Origin: Acidobacteriota bacterium
GTDB lineage: Bacteria > Acidobacteriota > UBA6911
Direction: 5' to 3'
NCBI GenBank assembly: GCA_012719455.1
Contig: JAAYAJ010000094.1
Coordinates: forward strand, 1 to 64,000
Length of the DNA: 64,000 nt
Position numbers and translations under genes: made by a program. Under the pieces are notes generated by a model that was not told the DNA's origin, ran no database searches, and worked only from the letters and a program-made list of their open reading frames with translations. Below are positions 39,109 to 48,629 of the stretch, piece by piece; positions within the stretch are counted from its first letter, which is position 1, and every line of letters begins with the position of its first letter.

Positions 39109-39972
39109 ATGGCACTGCATGACCTGGTGATCGTCACGGGCATGAGCGGGAGCGGGAAGGGGACGGTTCTCAAGACCTTCGAGGACCTGGGATTTTTCTG
39201 CATCGACAACCTCCCGGTGCCGCTGATCCCCAAATTCCTGGAGGTGTTCAACGTCTCCGGCGGCGTCTTCAATCGCGCGGCCCTGGTTATCGACATCCGC
39301 GCGGGGGAGACCTTGGTCGACCTGGTGCGCATGCTGGACGAATTGCGCCGGTCGTCCTTCCGCCTCTTCGTCCTCTACCTGGAGGCGCAGGACGATGTCG
39401 TGGTGCGCCGCTTCAGCGAGACGCGCCGGCCGCACCCGCTCATCGAGGGGAGCTCGATCCGGGACGCCATCCGCAGCGAGCGGCGCCGGCTCGAGAAGCT
39501 GAAGGAGCTGGCCGACATGACGATCGACACCTCCAACCTCACGGTGCACCAGATCAAGGCGACGGTGGTGCAGAAGTTCCGCGGCCGCTCGCGGGGATCG
39601 GCCCTGAAGGTGGTGGTGATGAGTTTCGGCTACAAGCACGGGATCCCGCTCGAGGCCGACCTGGTTTTCGACGCCCGCTTCCTCCCCAACCCTTTTTTCG
39701 TCCCGCGCCTGCGCGGGTTGACCGGGCGCGAGCCGAAGGTGAAGGCGTTCCTCCGCTCCTTTCCCGAAACGGGGGAGTTCGTCCGCAGGGTGGGGGACCT
39801 GCTCCAGTACCTGCTCCCCCATTACCAGCAGGAAGGGAAGAGCCAGGTCACCATCGCCGTGGGGTGCACGGGGGGACGGCACCGTTCGGTCTTCATAGCC
39901 GAGGAACTCGGGAAGGTGCTCCGCGGGCGCAAGCGGAGCCTGCAGGTACTGCATCGGGACGAGGGGGTCTGA
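39109..39972 (+). CDS. rapZ: RNase adapter / nucleotide-binding protein RapZ
   Basis: VIVTGMSGSGKGTVLKTFEDLGFFCIDNLPVPLI, FGYKHGIP, VTIAVGCTGGRHRSVFIAEEL. Confidence 0.95.
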   Translation: MALHDLVIVTGMSGSGKGTVLKTFEDLGFFCIDNLPVPLIPKFLEVFNVSGGVFNRAALVIDIRAGETLVDLVRMLDELRRSSFRLFVLYLEAQDDVVVRRFSETRRPHPLIEGSSIRDAIRSERRRLEKLKELADMTIDTSNLTVHQIKATVVQKFRGRSRGSALKVVVMSFGYKHGIPLEADLVFDARFLPNPFFVPRLRGLTGREPKVKAFLRSFPETGEFVRRVGDLLQYLLPHYQQEGKSQVTIAVGCTGGRHRSVFIAEELGKVLRGRKRSLQVLHRDEGV

Positions 39973-39973
39973 C

Positions 39974-40372
39974 ATGATCGGGGCGTTGGTGGTGACTCAC
40001 GGGCAGTTGGGGCAGGAACTGGTGGCGGCCGCGGAGATGATCGTGGGGGAAATCTCCCACATCCGGGCGATCTCCATCGGGTGGCACGACGATGTCAACG
40101 AGGCGCAGAAGGACATCGAGCGGCGCATCGGCGAACTGGACAACGGCAAGGGGGTGCTCCTGCTGACCGACATGTTCGGCGGCACCCCCAGCAACATCGC
40201 CTTCGCTCTCTACGAACCGGGGAAGATCGACATCGTGACCGGGGTCAACCTTCCGATGATCATCAAGATCGTCAACCAGAAGGAGTCTGACACCCTCGAC
40301 TCGCTCGCCCGCATCGTGCGCGACCAGGGGCGCAAGAGCATCGCCATGGCCGGCGATTTTCTCGACGCATGA
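39974..40372 (+). CDS. PTS EIIA component, mannose family
   Basis: MIGALVVTHGQLGQELVAAAEMI, LLLTDMFGGTPSNIAF. Confidence 0.9.
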   Translation: MIGALVVTHGQLGQELVAAAEMIVGEISHIRAISIGWHDDVNEAQKDIERRIGELDNGKGVLLLTDMFGGTPSNIAFALYEPGKIDIVTGVNLPMIIKIVNQKESDTLDSLARIVRDQGRKSIAMAGDFLDA

Positions 40373-40644
40373 TCCGCCAGACCCTGATGGTAGCCAACCG
40401 CTTGGGGCTGCATGCGGGTGCGGCGGCCAAGCTGGTCCGCCTGGCCTCGCGCTACTCGAGCGAAGTGGTCCTGGGGCGCGAGGGGGCCAACCAACGGGTT
40501 GACGCCAAGAGCATTCTGGGGGTGCTGATGCTTGCCGCCGGCATGGGGACGCGGCTGGTGGTGAGTGTCGAAGGGGAGGACGAGGCCGAGGCGGCCGAGG
40601 CGATCCGCCGGTTGTTTGAAGACAGGTTCGGAGAGGTGCCCTGA
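40369..40644 (+). CDS. HPr-family phosphocarrier protein
   Basis: NRLGLHAGAAAKLVRLASRYSSEV and VDAKSILGVLMLAAGMGTRL; ATGA overlap with EIIA gene. Confidence 0.9.
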   Translation: MIRQTLMVANRLGLHAGAAAKLVRLASRYSSEVVLGREGANQRVDAKSILGVLMLAAGMGTRLVVSVEGEDEAEAAEAIRRLFEDRFGEVP

Positions 40645-42422
40645 TGGCTGCGAAGCCCGAAATCACCTTCAGGGGCCATGGCGTGTCACCGGGCGTGGCT
40701 TGGGGCCGGGCGCTCAAGATCGACAGCCAAAACCGGGTGATGCTCAGGGTCGAGGTCGCCGACCCTGAGTCCGAGGTCGCCCGGTTCCTGAAAGCGGTCG
40801 AGATGTCCAAGATCCAGCTGCAGGAACTCAAGGGGCGGCTGGAGGAGAAGGTAGGGGTCGAGCATGGTGTCATCCTCGACGCCCATTTCCTGATCCTGGA
40901 CGACCGGGTCCTGCGCGAGGAGATCGTCGAGAGGATCCGCGCCCAGCGGGCCAACGCCGAGTGGGCCGTCACCCAGGCGACCGAACGGCTGATCGCGGCC
41001 TACAAGTCGCTCGAGGACGAGTATTTCCGCGAGCGGCACAGCGACATCGAGCACGTGGCGGAGCGCATCCTTCTCAATCTCTCCGGTGACAGCGCCTTCG
41101 GCCTGGGTCGGTTGCCTGAGGATGTGATCCTGGTCGCGCGCGACTTCAACCCCTCCAACTTCGCGACCATGGACCTGGGGCGGGTGCGGGGCCTGGTGCT
41201 CGAATCGGGGGGACGCACCTCCCACACCGCCATCCTCAGCCGCGGGTTGAGACTCCCGGCCGTCATGGGGCTTTGCGATATCCTCGCCTCGGTCTCGACC
41301 GGGGACCTGCTCCTCGTCAACGGCGACGGGGGACAGGTGATCGTCCACCCCACCCACGAGCACCTCGAAAACGCCCGGCGGCAGAAGGAGGCGCTCGCGG
41401 CCGCGGCAGAGGCCGCCGGACCCATGGAGACCGCCGCCGCGACCGCTGACGGGATGGCGCTCTCGCTCCGGGCCAACACCGAACTCCCGCACGAACTGAC
41501 GGCGGCCATCGCCTGCGGTGCGGAGGGGATCGGGCTCTACCGCTCCGAGTTCCTCTTCTTCGCCCACCCGCACGGCTTTCCGAGCATGGAGGAACAGCGG
41601 TCGGTCTACTCGACGCTGGCACGCGCCATGAGCCCCCACCCGGTGGCCATCCGCACCCTGGACGCCGGTACGGAGCGGCTGGGGGAGGGCGGGGAGCGTT
41701 CGACCAACCCGAGCATGGGGCTGCGGGGGATCCGGCTGAGCCTCGCGCTCCGGGACGCCTTTCGAGAGCAGGTCGAGGCGATCGTGCGCGCGGGCTCCGA
41801 CGGGAACATCGAGATGCTCCTCCCGATGGTCTCGACCGTGGAGGAGATCCGGCAGGTGAAGGACCTCCTGGCCGAGGTCCGGTCCGGGCTCGAACGCGCC
41901 GGGATCCCGGCCGCGCCGGTGCCGCTCGGGGTGATGATCGAGGTCCCGGCGGCGGTGCTGGTGCTCGAAACCTTGGCGCGCGAGGCTGATTTTCTCTGTG
42001 TCGGGACCAACGACCTGATCCAGTACGTGATGGCGGCCGACCGGGGGAATCCGGCCGTGGACTACCTGTGCCAGCCGCTGCACCCCTCGGTGCTCGCGTG
42101 CCTGGGGCGGATAGCCGAGGTCTCCGGGCGGATGGGGAAGCCGGTGCGGATCTGCGGCGAGATCTCGTCCAACCCCTTCTTCGCCGTCCTGCTCGTGGGG
42201 ATGGGGTTCCGGCAGCTGAGCATGACCCCCCTGGCCATCCCCGCCATCCGCCGGGCCCTGGGGAAAGTGTCGGTGGCGGCCGCGCGCCGGGTGGCCGAGC
42301 GCGCCCTGACCTTGGCCACGACCGGGGAGGTGTACGACTACCTGGTTCCCGAGGTGTCGTGCCTGGTCCCGATCGACCTGTCCCCCTACGAAAAAGAGAT
42401 CCGCCCGAGCAGGCATGAATAG
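40644..42422 (+). CDS. ptsI: Phosphoenolpyruvate-protein phosphotransferase (enzyme I)
   Basis: GVSPGVAWGRALK, LESGGRTSHTAILSRGLRLPAV, LYRSEFLFF, CVGTNDLIQYVMAADRGN, RICGEISS. Confidence 0.94.
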   Translation: MAAKPEITFRGHGVSPGVAWGRALKIDSQNRVMLRVEVADPESEVARFLKAVEMSKIQLQELKGRLEEKVGVEHGVILDAHFLILDDRVLREEIVERIRAQRANAEWAVTQATERLIAAYKSLEDEYFRERHSDIEHVAERILLNLSGDSAFGLGRLPEDVILVARDFNPSNFATMDLGRVRGLVLESGGRTSHTAILSRGLRLPAVMGLCDILASVSTGDLLLVNGDGGQVIVHPTHEHLENARRQKEALAAAAEAAGPMETAAATADGMALSLRANTELPHELTAAIACGAEGIGLYRSEFLFFAHPHGFPSMEEQRSVYSTLARAMSPHPVAIRTLDAGTERLGEGGERSTNPSMGLRGIRLSLALRDAFREQVEAIVRAGSDGNIEMLLPMVSTVEEIRQVKDLLAEVRSGLERAGIPAAPVPLGVMIEVPAAVLVLETLAREADFLCVGTNDLIQYVMAADRGNPAVDYLCQPLHPSVLACLGRIAEVSGRMGKPVRICGEISSNPFFAVLLVGMGFRQLSMTPLAIPAIRRALGKVSVAAARRVAERALTLATTGEVYDYLVPEVSCLVPIDLSPYEKEIRPSRHE

Positions 42423-42469
42423 AGGCCGGATCCCGGGGCTTACGCCCAGGGACCCGGCCGTGAAGCGGG

Positions 42470-44068
42470 TTACAGCTTGATCATCGTGGCCTTGAGCACC
42501 CCTTCGGTCGCGACCAACTCCTTGAGGACCGCGTCGCTCACCTCGTCGTCGACGCTCACGAAGGACACCGCCTTTTCCCCCTTCCGGCTCCACTGCATGG
42601 CGGCGATGTTGATGCCGTGGCGCCCCAGCAGGGTGCCGATCCGGCCGATGGTGCCGGGCTGGTCGACGTTCTGGATGGCGATCACGTTGGGCCTCGGTTC
42701 GAAGTCGAGCTTGTAGCCGAAGAAGTCGACGATGCGCAGCTCCTCGCGGGCGAAGACGGTGCCCGAGATCTCGCGCATGCGGCTCTTGGCGTGGAAGCGG
42801 ACGGTGATCAGGTTGGTGTACTTGTCCAGGTGGGAGCTGCGGCTCTCGACCAGCCCGATCCCCATCCCCTTGGCGATCAGCTCGGCGTTGACGTAGTTGA
42901 CCGTCTCCTTGACGACCGGGTAGAGCAGCCCCTTGAGCACCGACAGCGACAGTACCTTCGTCTCCTTGTCGGCCAGGTCGCCCGAGTAGACGATCTCCAC
43001 CTTCTCAACAGTCTCCTTCTCCACCTGGTAGTAGATCCGCCCGAGCATCTCGGCCAGGGTGATGTAGGGCTTGAGCAGCTCGAGGTCGCCGCTCTTGAGC
43101 GGGGGCATGTTGACGGCGGCCACTATCTTCCCCTGGAGCGCGTCGGCGACCAGACGGGTGATCGCGGTCCCCACGTTGTAGTTGGCCTCCTCGGTCGAGG
43201 CGCCCAGGTGCGGGGTGACGATCACGTTGTCCAGTTCGAGCAGCGGGTTCTGGTACGTCTGCTCCTCGGGTGGCTTGTCGTAGCCCGGCTCCGGGTCGAG
43301 CACGTCGATGCCGGCCCCGGCTACGTGGCCGCTCCGGAGGGCGGCGACCAGGGCGGCCTCGTTGACCAGCCCGCCACGGGCGGCGTTGACGACGTAGACC
43401 CCCTTCCGGCACAGGGCCAGCTCCCGCTCCCCCACCATCCCGATCGTCTCGGCCGTCTTCGGGGTGTGGATCGTGACCAGGTCGGCGCGGCGGAGCAGCT
43501 CGTCCAGGGTGGCGCACTTTTCCACCCCGAGCCGGGTGAACTTGTCGTCGGTGATGTAGGGGTCGTAGGCGATGGCCTTCATGTTGTGACCGATCAGCTT
43601 GCGCGCCACGATCGAGCCGATCCGCCCCAGCCCGATGATGCCCACGGTCTTGCCGTCGAGTTCCCGGCCGAGGTACTGGTTGCGACGGAAATCGCGCGCG
43701 CGGCAGGCGGCGCTCGCCCGGGTCAGGTTGCGGAAGAGGGCGCAGGCCATGGCGATGGCGAGTTCGCCGGCGGCCATGGTGTTGCTCTCCGGGGTGTTGA
43801 CGACGACAATCCCCTTCTCGGTGCAGGCGTCGACGTCGATGTTGTCGATGCCGTTGCCGGCGCGCCCGACCACTTTAAGCTTGACCCCGCGCTCGATCAA
43901 TTCCCGGTTCACCTTGGTGACGCTGCGGACGATGATGGCGTCGTAGTCGCTGATGATGTCGAGCAGTTCCTGGTGAGAGATGCCGTAGCGGACATCCAGA
44001 TCGAAGCCCTCCGCGCGGAGGACCTGTAGCCCTTCTTCGGCGATTCTCTCGGTGACGATGATCTTCAT
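42470..44068 (-). CDS. serA: D-3-phosphoglycerate dehydrogenase with C-terminal ACT domain
   Basis: KVVGRAGNGIDNIDVDACTEKGIVVVNTPESNTMAAGELAIAM, GLGRIGSIVARKL, NAARGGLVNEAAL, VTPHLGASTEEA; VIAIQNVDQPGTIGRIGTLLGRHGINIAAMQWSR. Confidence 0.95.
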   Translation of the reverse strand: MKIIVTERIAEEGLQVLRAEGFDLDVRYGISHQELLDIISDYDAIIVRSVTKVNRELIERGVKLKVVGRAGNGIDNIDVDACTEKGIVVVNTPESNTMAAGELAIAMACALFRNLTRASAACRARDFRRNQYLGRELDGKTVGIIGLGRIGSIVARKLIGHNMKAIAYDPYITDDKFTRLGVEKCATLDELLRRADLVTIHTPKTAETIGMVGERELALCRKGVYVVNAARGGLVNEAALVAALRSGHVAGAGIDVLDPEPGYDKPPEEQTYQNPLLELDNVIVTPHLGASTEEANYNVGTAITRLVADALQGKIVAAVNMPPLKSGDLELLKPYITLAEMLGRIYYQVEKETVEKVEIVYSGDLADKETKVLSLSVLKGLLYPVVKETVNYVNAELIAKGMGIGLVESRSSHLDKYTNLITVRFHAKSRMREISGTVFAREELRIVDFFGYKLDFEPRPNVIAIQNVDQPGTIGRIGTLLGRHGINIAAMQWSRKGEKAVSFVSVDDEVSDAVLKELVATEGVLKATMIKL

Positions 44069-44117
44069 TGCTATGCCTTTCCGTAAAAATGCCCGGCCGC
44101 GCATCGCGGCCGGGTTC

Positions 44118-46247
44118 TTAGTGGGCTTTGGTTTGACCCGCCCCCGTGACTCGTTCGACCGTCAGCGGCATTTCGAACACCCGTAAACCGGTCGAGTCGA
44201 ACAGGGCGTTGGCGATCGCGCCGCCGACCGGAACGATGGCCGGTTCTCCCCCCCCTTGGGGGGCGAGCGCGTCGTTTTTGACTACGAAGGCGTCGATCGC
44301 CGGGAGCATGGAGAACCGGGGGATGCGGTACTGGTGGAAATTGGTGGTGAGGATCTTCCCCCCCTGAAACTCGATCTCCTCGGTGAGCGCGTAACCGAGC
44401 CCCATGGTGATGCACCCCTCCATCTGCATGACGGAGCCCTTGGGGTTGACGCACACGCCCATGTCCTGGGCCGCGGTGATGCGCCGCACCGTGATCCTCC
44501 CCCCGTCGACCGAGATCTCGGCGATCTCCGCCACGTAGCTGCCGGCGTCGATGCCGCAAGCCATCCCGATCCCGCGCCGGCTCGGGGCCGGGGCCGGGGA
44601 GTAGCCGAATCGGCGGGCCGCCTCCTCGAGCACACGGCGCATGCGCGCATCGGAGGTGTTGCGCAGGCGAAACTCCAGCGGGTCCTCCTCGAGGTGAGCC
44701 GCCATGATGTCGATCTGGCTTTCGCGGGCGAACACGTTGATATTGGCGCCGGGCGCCCGCCAGGTGCCGGTGTTGAACGGGTGCACCCCCGGGGCTGCCA
44801 TCCAGGAGCCGTAGACCCGCATCAGGTTGTGGGGGACGTCGTAGAACTGCTCGGCGCTCCGGTTGCCGGCGTAATAGACTTGGTAGTCCCAGAGGCAGAT
44901 CTTCCCAGCGGAGTCGATGCCCGAACGGATCTTCACGATGGCGGCGGGGCGGAAAGCGTCGTAGAAGAACTCCTCCCGCCGGTCGAAAGCCACCATCACC
45001 GGCTTGCCGGTCACGACCGCCAGCCGGGCGGCCTCGAGTGCTTCGTTCGAGGTGATGCTCTTTCCCCCGAAACCTCCCCCCACCTGTGGAGTGATGATGC
45101 GCACCTTCCCGGGCGCCGGCTTCAACTGCGAGGCGATCTGGGTCTGGGCCATGAAGGGAGCCTGGGTGGAGAGCCAGAGGGTGAGCTTGTCCCCCTCCAT
45201 CCGGGCCACGGCCGTGTGAGGCTCCATCGGGGCGTGAGCCCCGTACCCGTTGTAGTACGCATGTTCGAAGATCCTGACCGCCGCCTTCTCCCCTTCGGCG
45301 AGGTCCCCCCGCTTCTCCTGGGATTGGGGCTGGGGTGCCTTCGCGAGGAGATGTTCAAAAATGCTTTTTTGATCGACCTTTGTATCAGGAATTTCATATT
45401 CAGCTTTAACTTTGGAGCGCGCCAGCCGGGCAGTTTCCGGGTCCTCGGCCAGGAGCGCGACGAGCCCCTCCTCCCGTACGACGCGCACCCCGGGGACCTT
45501 TTCCGCCTCGGAGGTGTCCACTGTCCGGAGAGTCGCGCCGTGGGCCGGGGGGCGCACCAGGGCGGCGTAGAGAAGCCCGGGGAAGCGGAGGTCGCCGGCG
45601 TATTTGGCCGCCCCCGTGACCTTGGCCCTCCCGTCGAGGCGCTCGACCGATTGGCCGATCACCTTGAACTCGGCCGGCGTTGTTACGGCCGGCTTGCGGG
45701 CGGGCTTGCGCGTGATCTTCTCCCCGCGCGCGAGGTCGGCGTAGGCCACCCGTTTTCCCGAACCAGCCACCACCGCTCCATTCTCCGCCTTCAGCTCCGA
45801 CACGGGTACGGAGAGGCGTTCGGAGCCGAGCTCCAGCAGGATTTCCCGCGCCTCGGCCGCGGCCGAGCGCAGGGCGGCGCCGTAGACGCTCACCGACATC
45901 GATCCGAAAGTGCCCATGTCCCAAGGGCAGAGGTCGGTGTCCCCCATGACCATGTCGATCGAGTCGACCGGGACGGCGAGTTCCTCCGCCGCCATTTGGG
46001 CCAGGGCGGTGGTGTTGGCCTGCCCCATCTCGATCTTGCCTGAAAAGACGGTGACGCGGCCGTCAGCGCCGATGCGCAGGTAGGCGTTCCAGTCCGAGGC
46101 TCCGGCGGGAGGGCCGAAGCCCGGCATCTTCCCTTTCGGCGCCTGGGCGAGGCCCCGGGACGAAAAACAGAACACTAGGCCCCCGCCGATGAATTTGGCA
46201 AAATCGCGGCGCGAGTACCGGGCCGTGTAAGGATTTTCCTTCATCAC
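44118..46247 (-). CDS. Xanthine-oxidase-family molybdopterin-binding subunit (IorB-like), Tat signal
   Basis: SRRDFAKFIGGGLVFCF; VFSGKIEMGQANTTALAQMAAEEL, GGGFGGKS, TGTWRAPGANINVFARESQID. Confidence 0.88.
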   Translation of the reverse strand: MMKENPYTARYSRRDFAKFIGGGLVFCFSSRGLAQAPKGKMPGFGPPAGASDWNAYLRIGADGRVTVFSGKIEMGQANTTALAQMAAEELAVPVDSIDMVMGDTDLCPWDMGTFGSMSVSVYGAALRSAAAEAREILLELGSERLSVPVSELKAENGAVVAGSGKRVAYADLARGEKITRKPARKPAVTTPAEFKVIGQSVERLDGRAKVTGAAKYAGDLRFPGLLYAALVRPPAHGATLRTVDTSEAEKVPGVRVVREEGLVALLAEDPETARLARSKVKAEYEIPDTKVDQKSIFEHLLAKAPQPQSQEKRGDLAEGEKAAVRIFEHAYYNGYGAHAPMEPHTAVARMEGDKLTLWLSTQAPFMAQTQIASQLKPAPGKVRIITPQVGGGFGGKSITSNEALEAARLAVVTGKPVMVAFDRREEFFYDAFRPAAIVKIRSGIDSAGKICLWDYQVYYAGNRSAEQFYDVPHNLMRVYGSWMAAPGVHPFNTGTWRAPGANINVFARESQIDIMAAHLEEDPLEFRLRNTSDARMRRVLEEAARRFGYSPAPAPSRRGIGMACGIDAGSYVAEIAEISVDGGRITVRRITAAQDMGVCVNPKGSVMQMEGCITMGLGYALTEEIEFQGGKILTTNFHQYRIPRFSMLPAIDAFVVKNDALAPQGGGEPAIVPVGGAIANALFDSTGLRVFEMPLTVERVTGAGQTKAH

Positions 46248-46714
46248 CCCCTCCTTTCGCGGCTGACGCTCTCAATCGCCTCCACGATACGCTTGTGCGC
46301 CCCGCAGCGGCAGAGGTTGTTTTCCATCCCGCGTAAGATCTCCTCGCGGGTGAGCTTGGGATTCCTCTCCAGCAGTGCGGCGGCATTCAAGAGCATCCCC
46401 GGGGTGCAGAAGCCGCACTGGACCGCCCCGTGCTCGATGAACGCCTGCTGGAGCGGGTGGAGGTTCTTCCCGTCGGCCAGCCCCTCGATGGTGGTCACCC
46501 TCTTTCCGGCCACGCCCTTGATGTCGGCCATGCAGGAGCGCACCGTGGCCCCGTCGACCAGAACGGTGCAGGCGCCGCAGATGCCGGTCCCGCACCCGTA
46601 CTTGGTTCCGGTCAGGCCGATTTCGGTCCGGAGCACCCATAGGAGCTTCCGGTCCCCCTCGACGTCGACCGCGGCCGTTTTTCCGTTCAGCGTAAAACGT
46701 ATGGTTTCCTTCAT
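46244..46714 (-). CDS. (2Fe-2S)-binding subunit, IorA-like
   Basis: GCGTGICGACTVLVDGATVRSC, CGFCTPGMLLNAAALL, NLCRCGAHKRIVEAI; 4-nt overlap with downstream subunit. Confidence 0.92.
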   Translation of the reverse strand: MKETIRFTLNGKTAAVDVEGDRKLLWVLRTEIGLTGTKYGCGTGICGACTVLVDGATVRSCMADIKGVAGKRVTTIEGLADGKNLHPLQQAFIEHGAVQCGFCTPGMLLNAAALLERNPKLTREEILRGMENNLCRCGAHKRIVEAIESVSRERRG

Positions 46715-46970
46715 CGTTTCCCCCCGTCCGGCTGATGGAACAATTTTTTTATTCTATCAAAAGGCGGGCCCGGGGGCGTAAAAAAGAAGCCCCGATTTCA
46801 CTCCCATCCCGTCTCCCCTCCCTGCGCTGTAATAAACTTACTGATCCCCGCAGGAAAACGAACGCGCCAGGCGCGGCTCGGCCGACCCGAGGTGCCCGGG
46901 GTGCAGGAGTTCTCTCCGAACGGCGGCATGTACGCATACCCGGGAGACGGTGGAAACCGGCAGCCGGTTC

Positions 46971-47831
46971 CTATCTCGTCACGTCGATGAGCGACATCGG
47001 GTCGACGCGGGCGCCCGAAAGGGTGACGGTCCAGTGGAGGTGGGGGCCGGTCACGCGGCCGGTGGCGCCCACCTTGCCGACGAGATCCCCTTTTCGGACC
47101 ACGTCCCCGACCTTGACCGATATTTCAGAGAGGTGGGCGAGGTAGGAGCATAAGCCCAGGCCATGGTCGAGGATCACGGTGAGGCCGGAGTAGTAGAGGT
47201 CGGAGGCCAGGGCCACGCGCCCGGCGTTGGGGGCGGCCACGGGGGTGCCCGTCTTCCCCCTGAGGTCGACGCCGGTGTGCGGTTTGCGCTCCTGGCCGTT
47301 ATAGACCGTGCGCTTGCCAAAGGCGCTGATGACCTCGCCCGGGACCGGTTTTGCAAAGGACCCCCGCCAGTGACGCGTCATCGACAGGGTGCTGAAAACA
47401 TTTTCCACCTCGGCACTCTCGCGCTCGATCCGGGCGAGCACTTCGGCCGGCGGCGTTACGTATTTCGGCTCCACTTTGAGGCGGCGGGTGGGGAAGCTCC
47501 GGGCGCGTACCGTGAGGGTGTCGCTCCCCGAGATCTTTTTCCCCCCGGGGAGGGTCCCCTCGAGCCGCAGGGTGTGCGTCCCCGGCTTCGTGCCCAAGTC
47601 GACGCCCACGAGCGCGTTCCAGTTCCCCCCCTCGCGAAAGGCGGGGAAGGAGCGGCCGAAGGCCCTGATTTCGAGGGTGTCGAGTTCGGCGCCGATCTTG
47701 AGGAGCACGACTTCGCCGGGGGTGAGAGGGCCCGCCTTCTTCTCGACCGGAATAGGGCGGTCGGACGCCCGCACGGGAGAGGGGAGTGAAACCAGGAGCG
47801 GCAGGAGCAGGGCCAGGAGTCGAATGCGCAT
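46971..47831 (-). CDS. Secreted M23-family metallopeptidase (LytM)
   Basis: Signal peptide MRIRLLALLLPLLVSLPSPVRA; HTGVDLRGKTGTPVAAPNAGRVALA, GATGRVTGPHLHWTVTLSG. Confidence 0.92.
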   Translation of the reverse strand: MRIRLLALLLPLLVSLPSPVRASDRPIPVEKKAGPLTPGEVVLLKIGAELDTLEIRAFGRSFPAFREGGNWNALVGVDLGTKPGTHTLRLEGTLPGGKKISGSDTLTVRARSFPTRRLKVEPKYVTPPAEVLARIERESAEVENVFSTLSMTRHWRGSFAKPVPGEVISAFGKRTVYNGQERKPHTGVDLRGKTGTPVAAPNAGRVALASDLYYSGLTVILDHGLGLCSYLAHLSEISVKVGDVVRKGDLVGKVGATGRVTGPHLHWTVTLSGARVDPMSLIDVTR

Positions 47832-47963
47832 GGTGCAATTGTAGCGCGACGGCGCGCCGATTTCGAGCCTTTCCGGCCGCGGCGGCCGGGAAGGGGTGGA
47901 AAGTCGGGCCGCTTTTTGTTTTAATTCCCGTAGGCCATCAAAATCATTACCTTGGAGGGAACC

Positions 47964-48629
47964 ATGAAAAGGAAAACGGTGGGAGTGCTGCTGTCCGGTT
48001 GTGGAGTACAGGACGGGAGCGAGATCCACGAGGCAACGCTCACGCTCTATTTTCTCGACAAGATGGGGGCCGACATCCTCTGCATGGCGCCGGGTAAAAA
48101 CCAGATGGACGTGGTGAACCACGTCACCGGCTCCCCCGTGGAGGAGACGCGCAACTGCCTGACCGAGGCCGCGCGCATCGCACGGGGGGAGATCCGCGAC
48201 GTAAAGACGGTAATGACGGATGCCATCGACGCCCTCATCATCCCGGGCGGGTTCGGGGCGGCCAAGAACCTCAGCACCTTCGCCGTCGACGGCGCCCACA
48301 GCATCGTCGACGGGGACGTGGCGGCGCTCTTGCGCGAACTGGTGCGCGCGGGCAAACCGATCGGCGCCCTCTGCATCGCCCCCGCCATCCTCGCCGCCCT
48401 CTTCGGGCGGGAGTTTGCCCCGACGCTCACCATCGGGATGGACGAGGCCACCGCCGGGGTGCTCGAGGAGATGGGGGCCAGGCACCGGAAGGCGCAGGCG
48501 ACCGACATCGTTGTCGACGAGAAGCTCCGGATCGTGACCACTCCCTGTTACATGATGGCCCAGGGGATCGCCGAAGTGGGGGTGGGCGTGGAGAAGCTCG
48601 TGGCCCGGATCCTCGACATGATCGCATGA
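47964..48629 (+). CDS. elbB: Isoprenoid biosynthesis glyoxalase ElbB family protein
   Basis: VGVLLSGCGVQDGSEIHEATLTLYFLDKMGAD, IPGGFGAAKNLSTFAVDG, PIGALCIAPAI. Confidence 0.92.
   Translation: MKRKTVGVLLSGCGVQDGSEIHEATLTLYFLDKMGADILCMAPGKNQMDVVNHVTGSPVEETRNCLTEAARIARGEIRDVKTVMTDAIDALIIPGGFGAAKNLSTFAVDGAHSIVDGDVAALLRELVRAGKPIGALCIAPAILAALFGREFAPTLTIGMDEATAGVLEEMGARHRKAQATDIVVDEKLRIVTTPCYMMAQGIAEVGVGVEKLVARILDMIA

Noticed and set aside
42423-42469. Imperfect ggccgg...ccggcc stem between convergent ptsI and serA
   Set aside because: May be a bidirectional terminator, but the stem is interrupted and lacks T/A tracts.
40686-42593. 635-aa minus-strand ORF
   Set aside because: Antisense to ptsI; no motif support.
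46971-48485. 504-aa form of the M23 peptidase ORF
   Set aside because: The extension upstream of 47831 is antisense to elbB; the signal peptide MRIRLLALLLPLL marks the true start.
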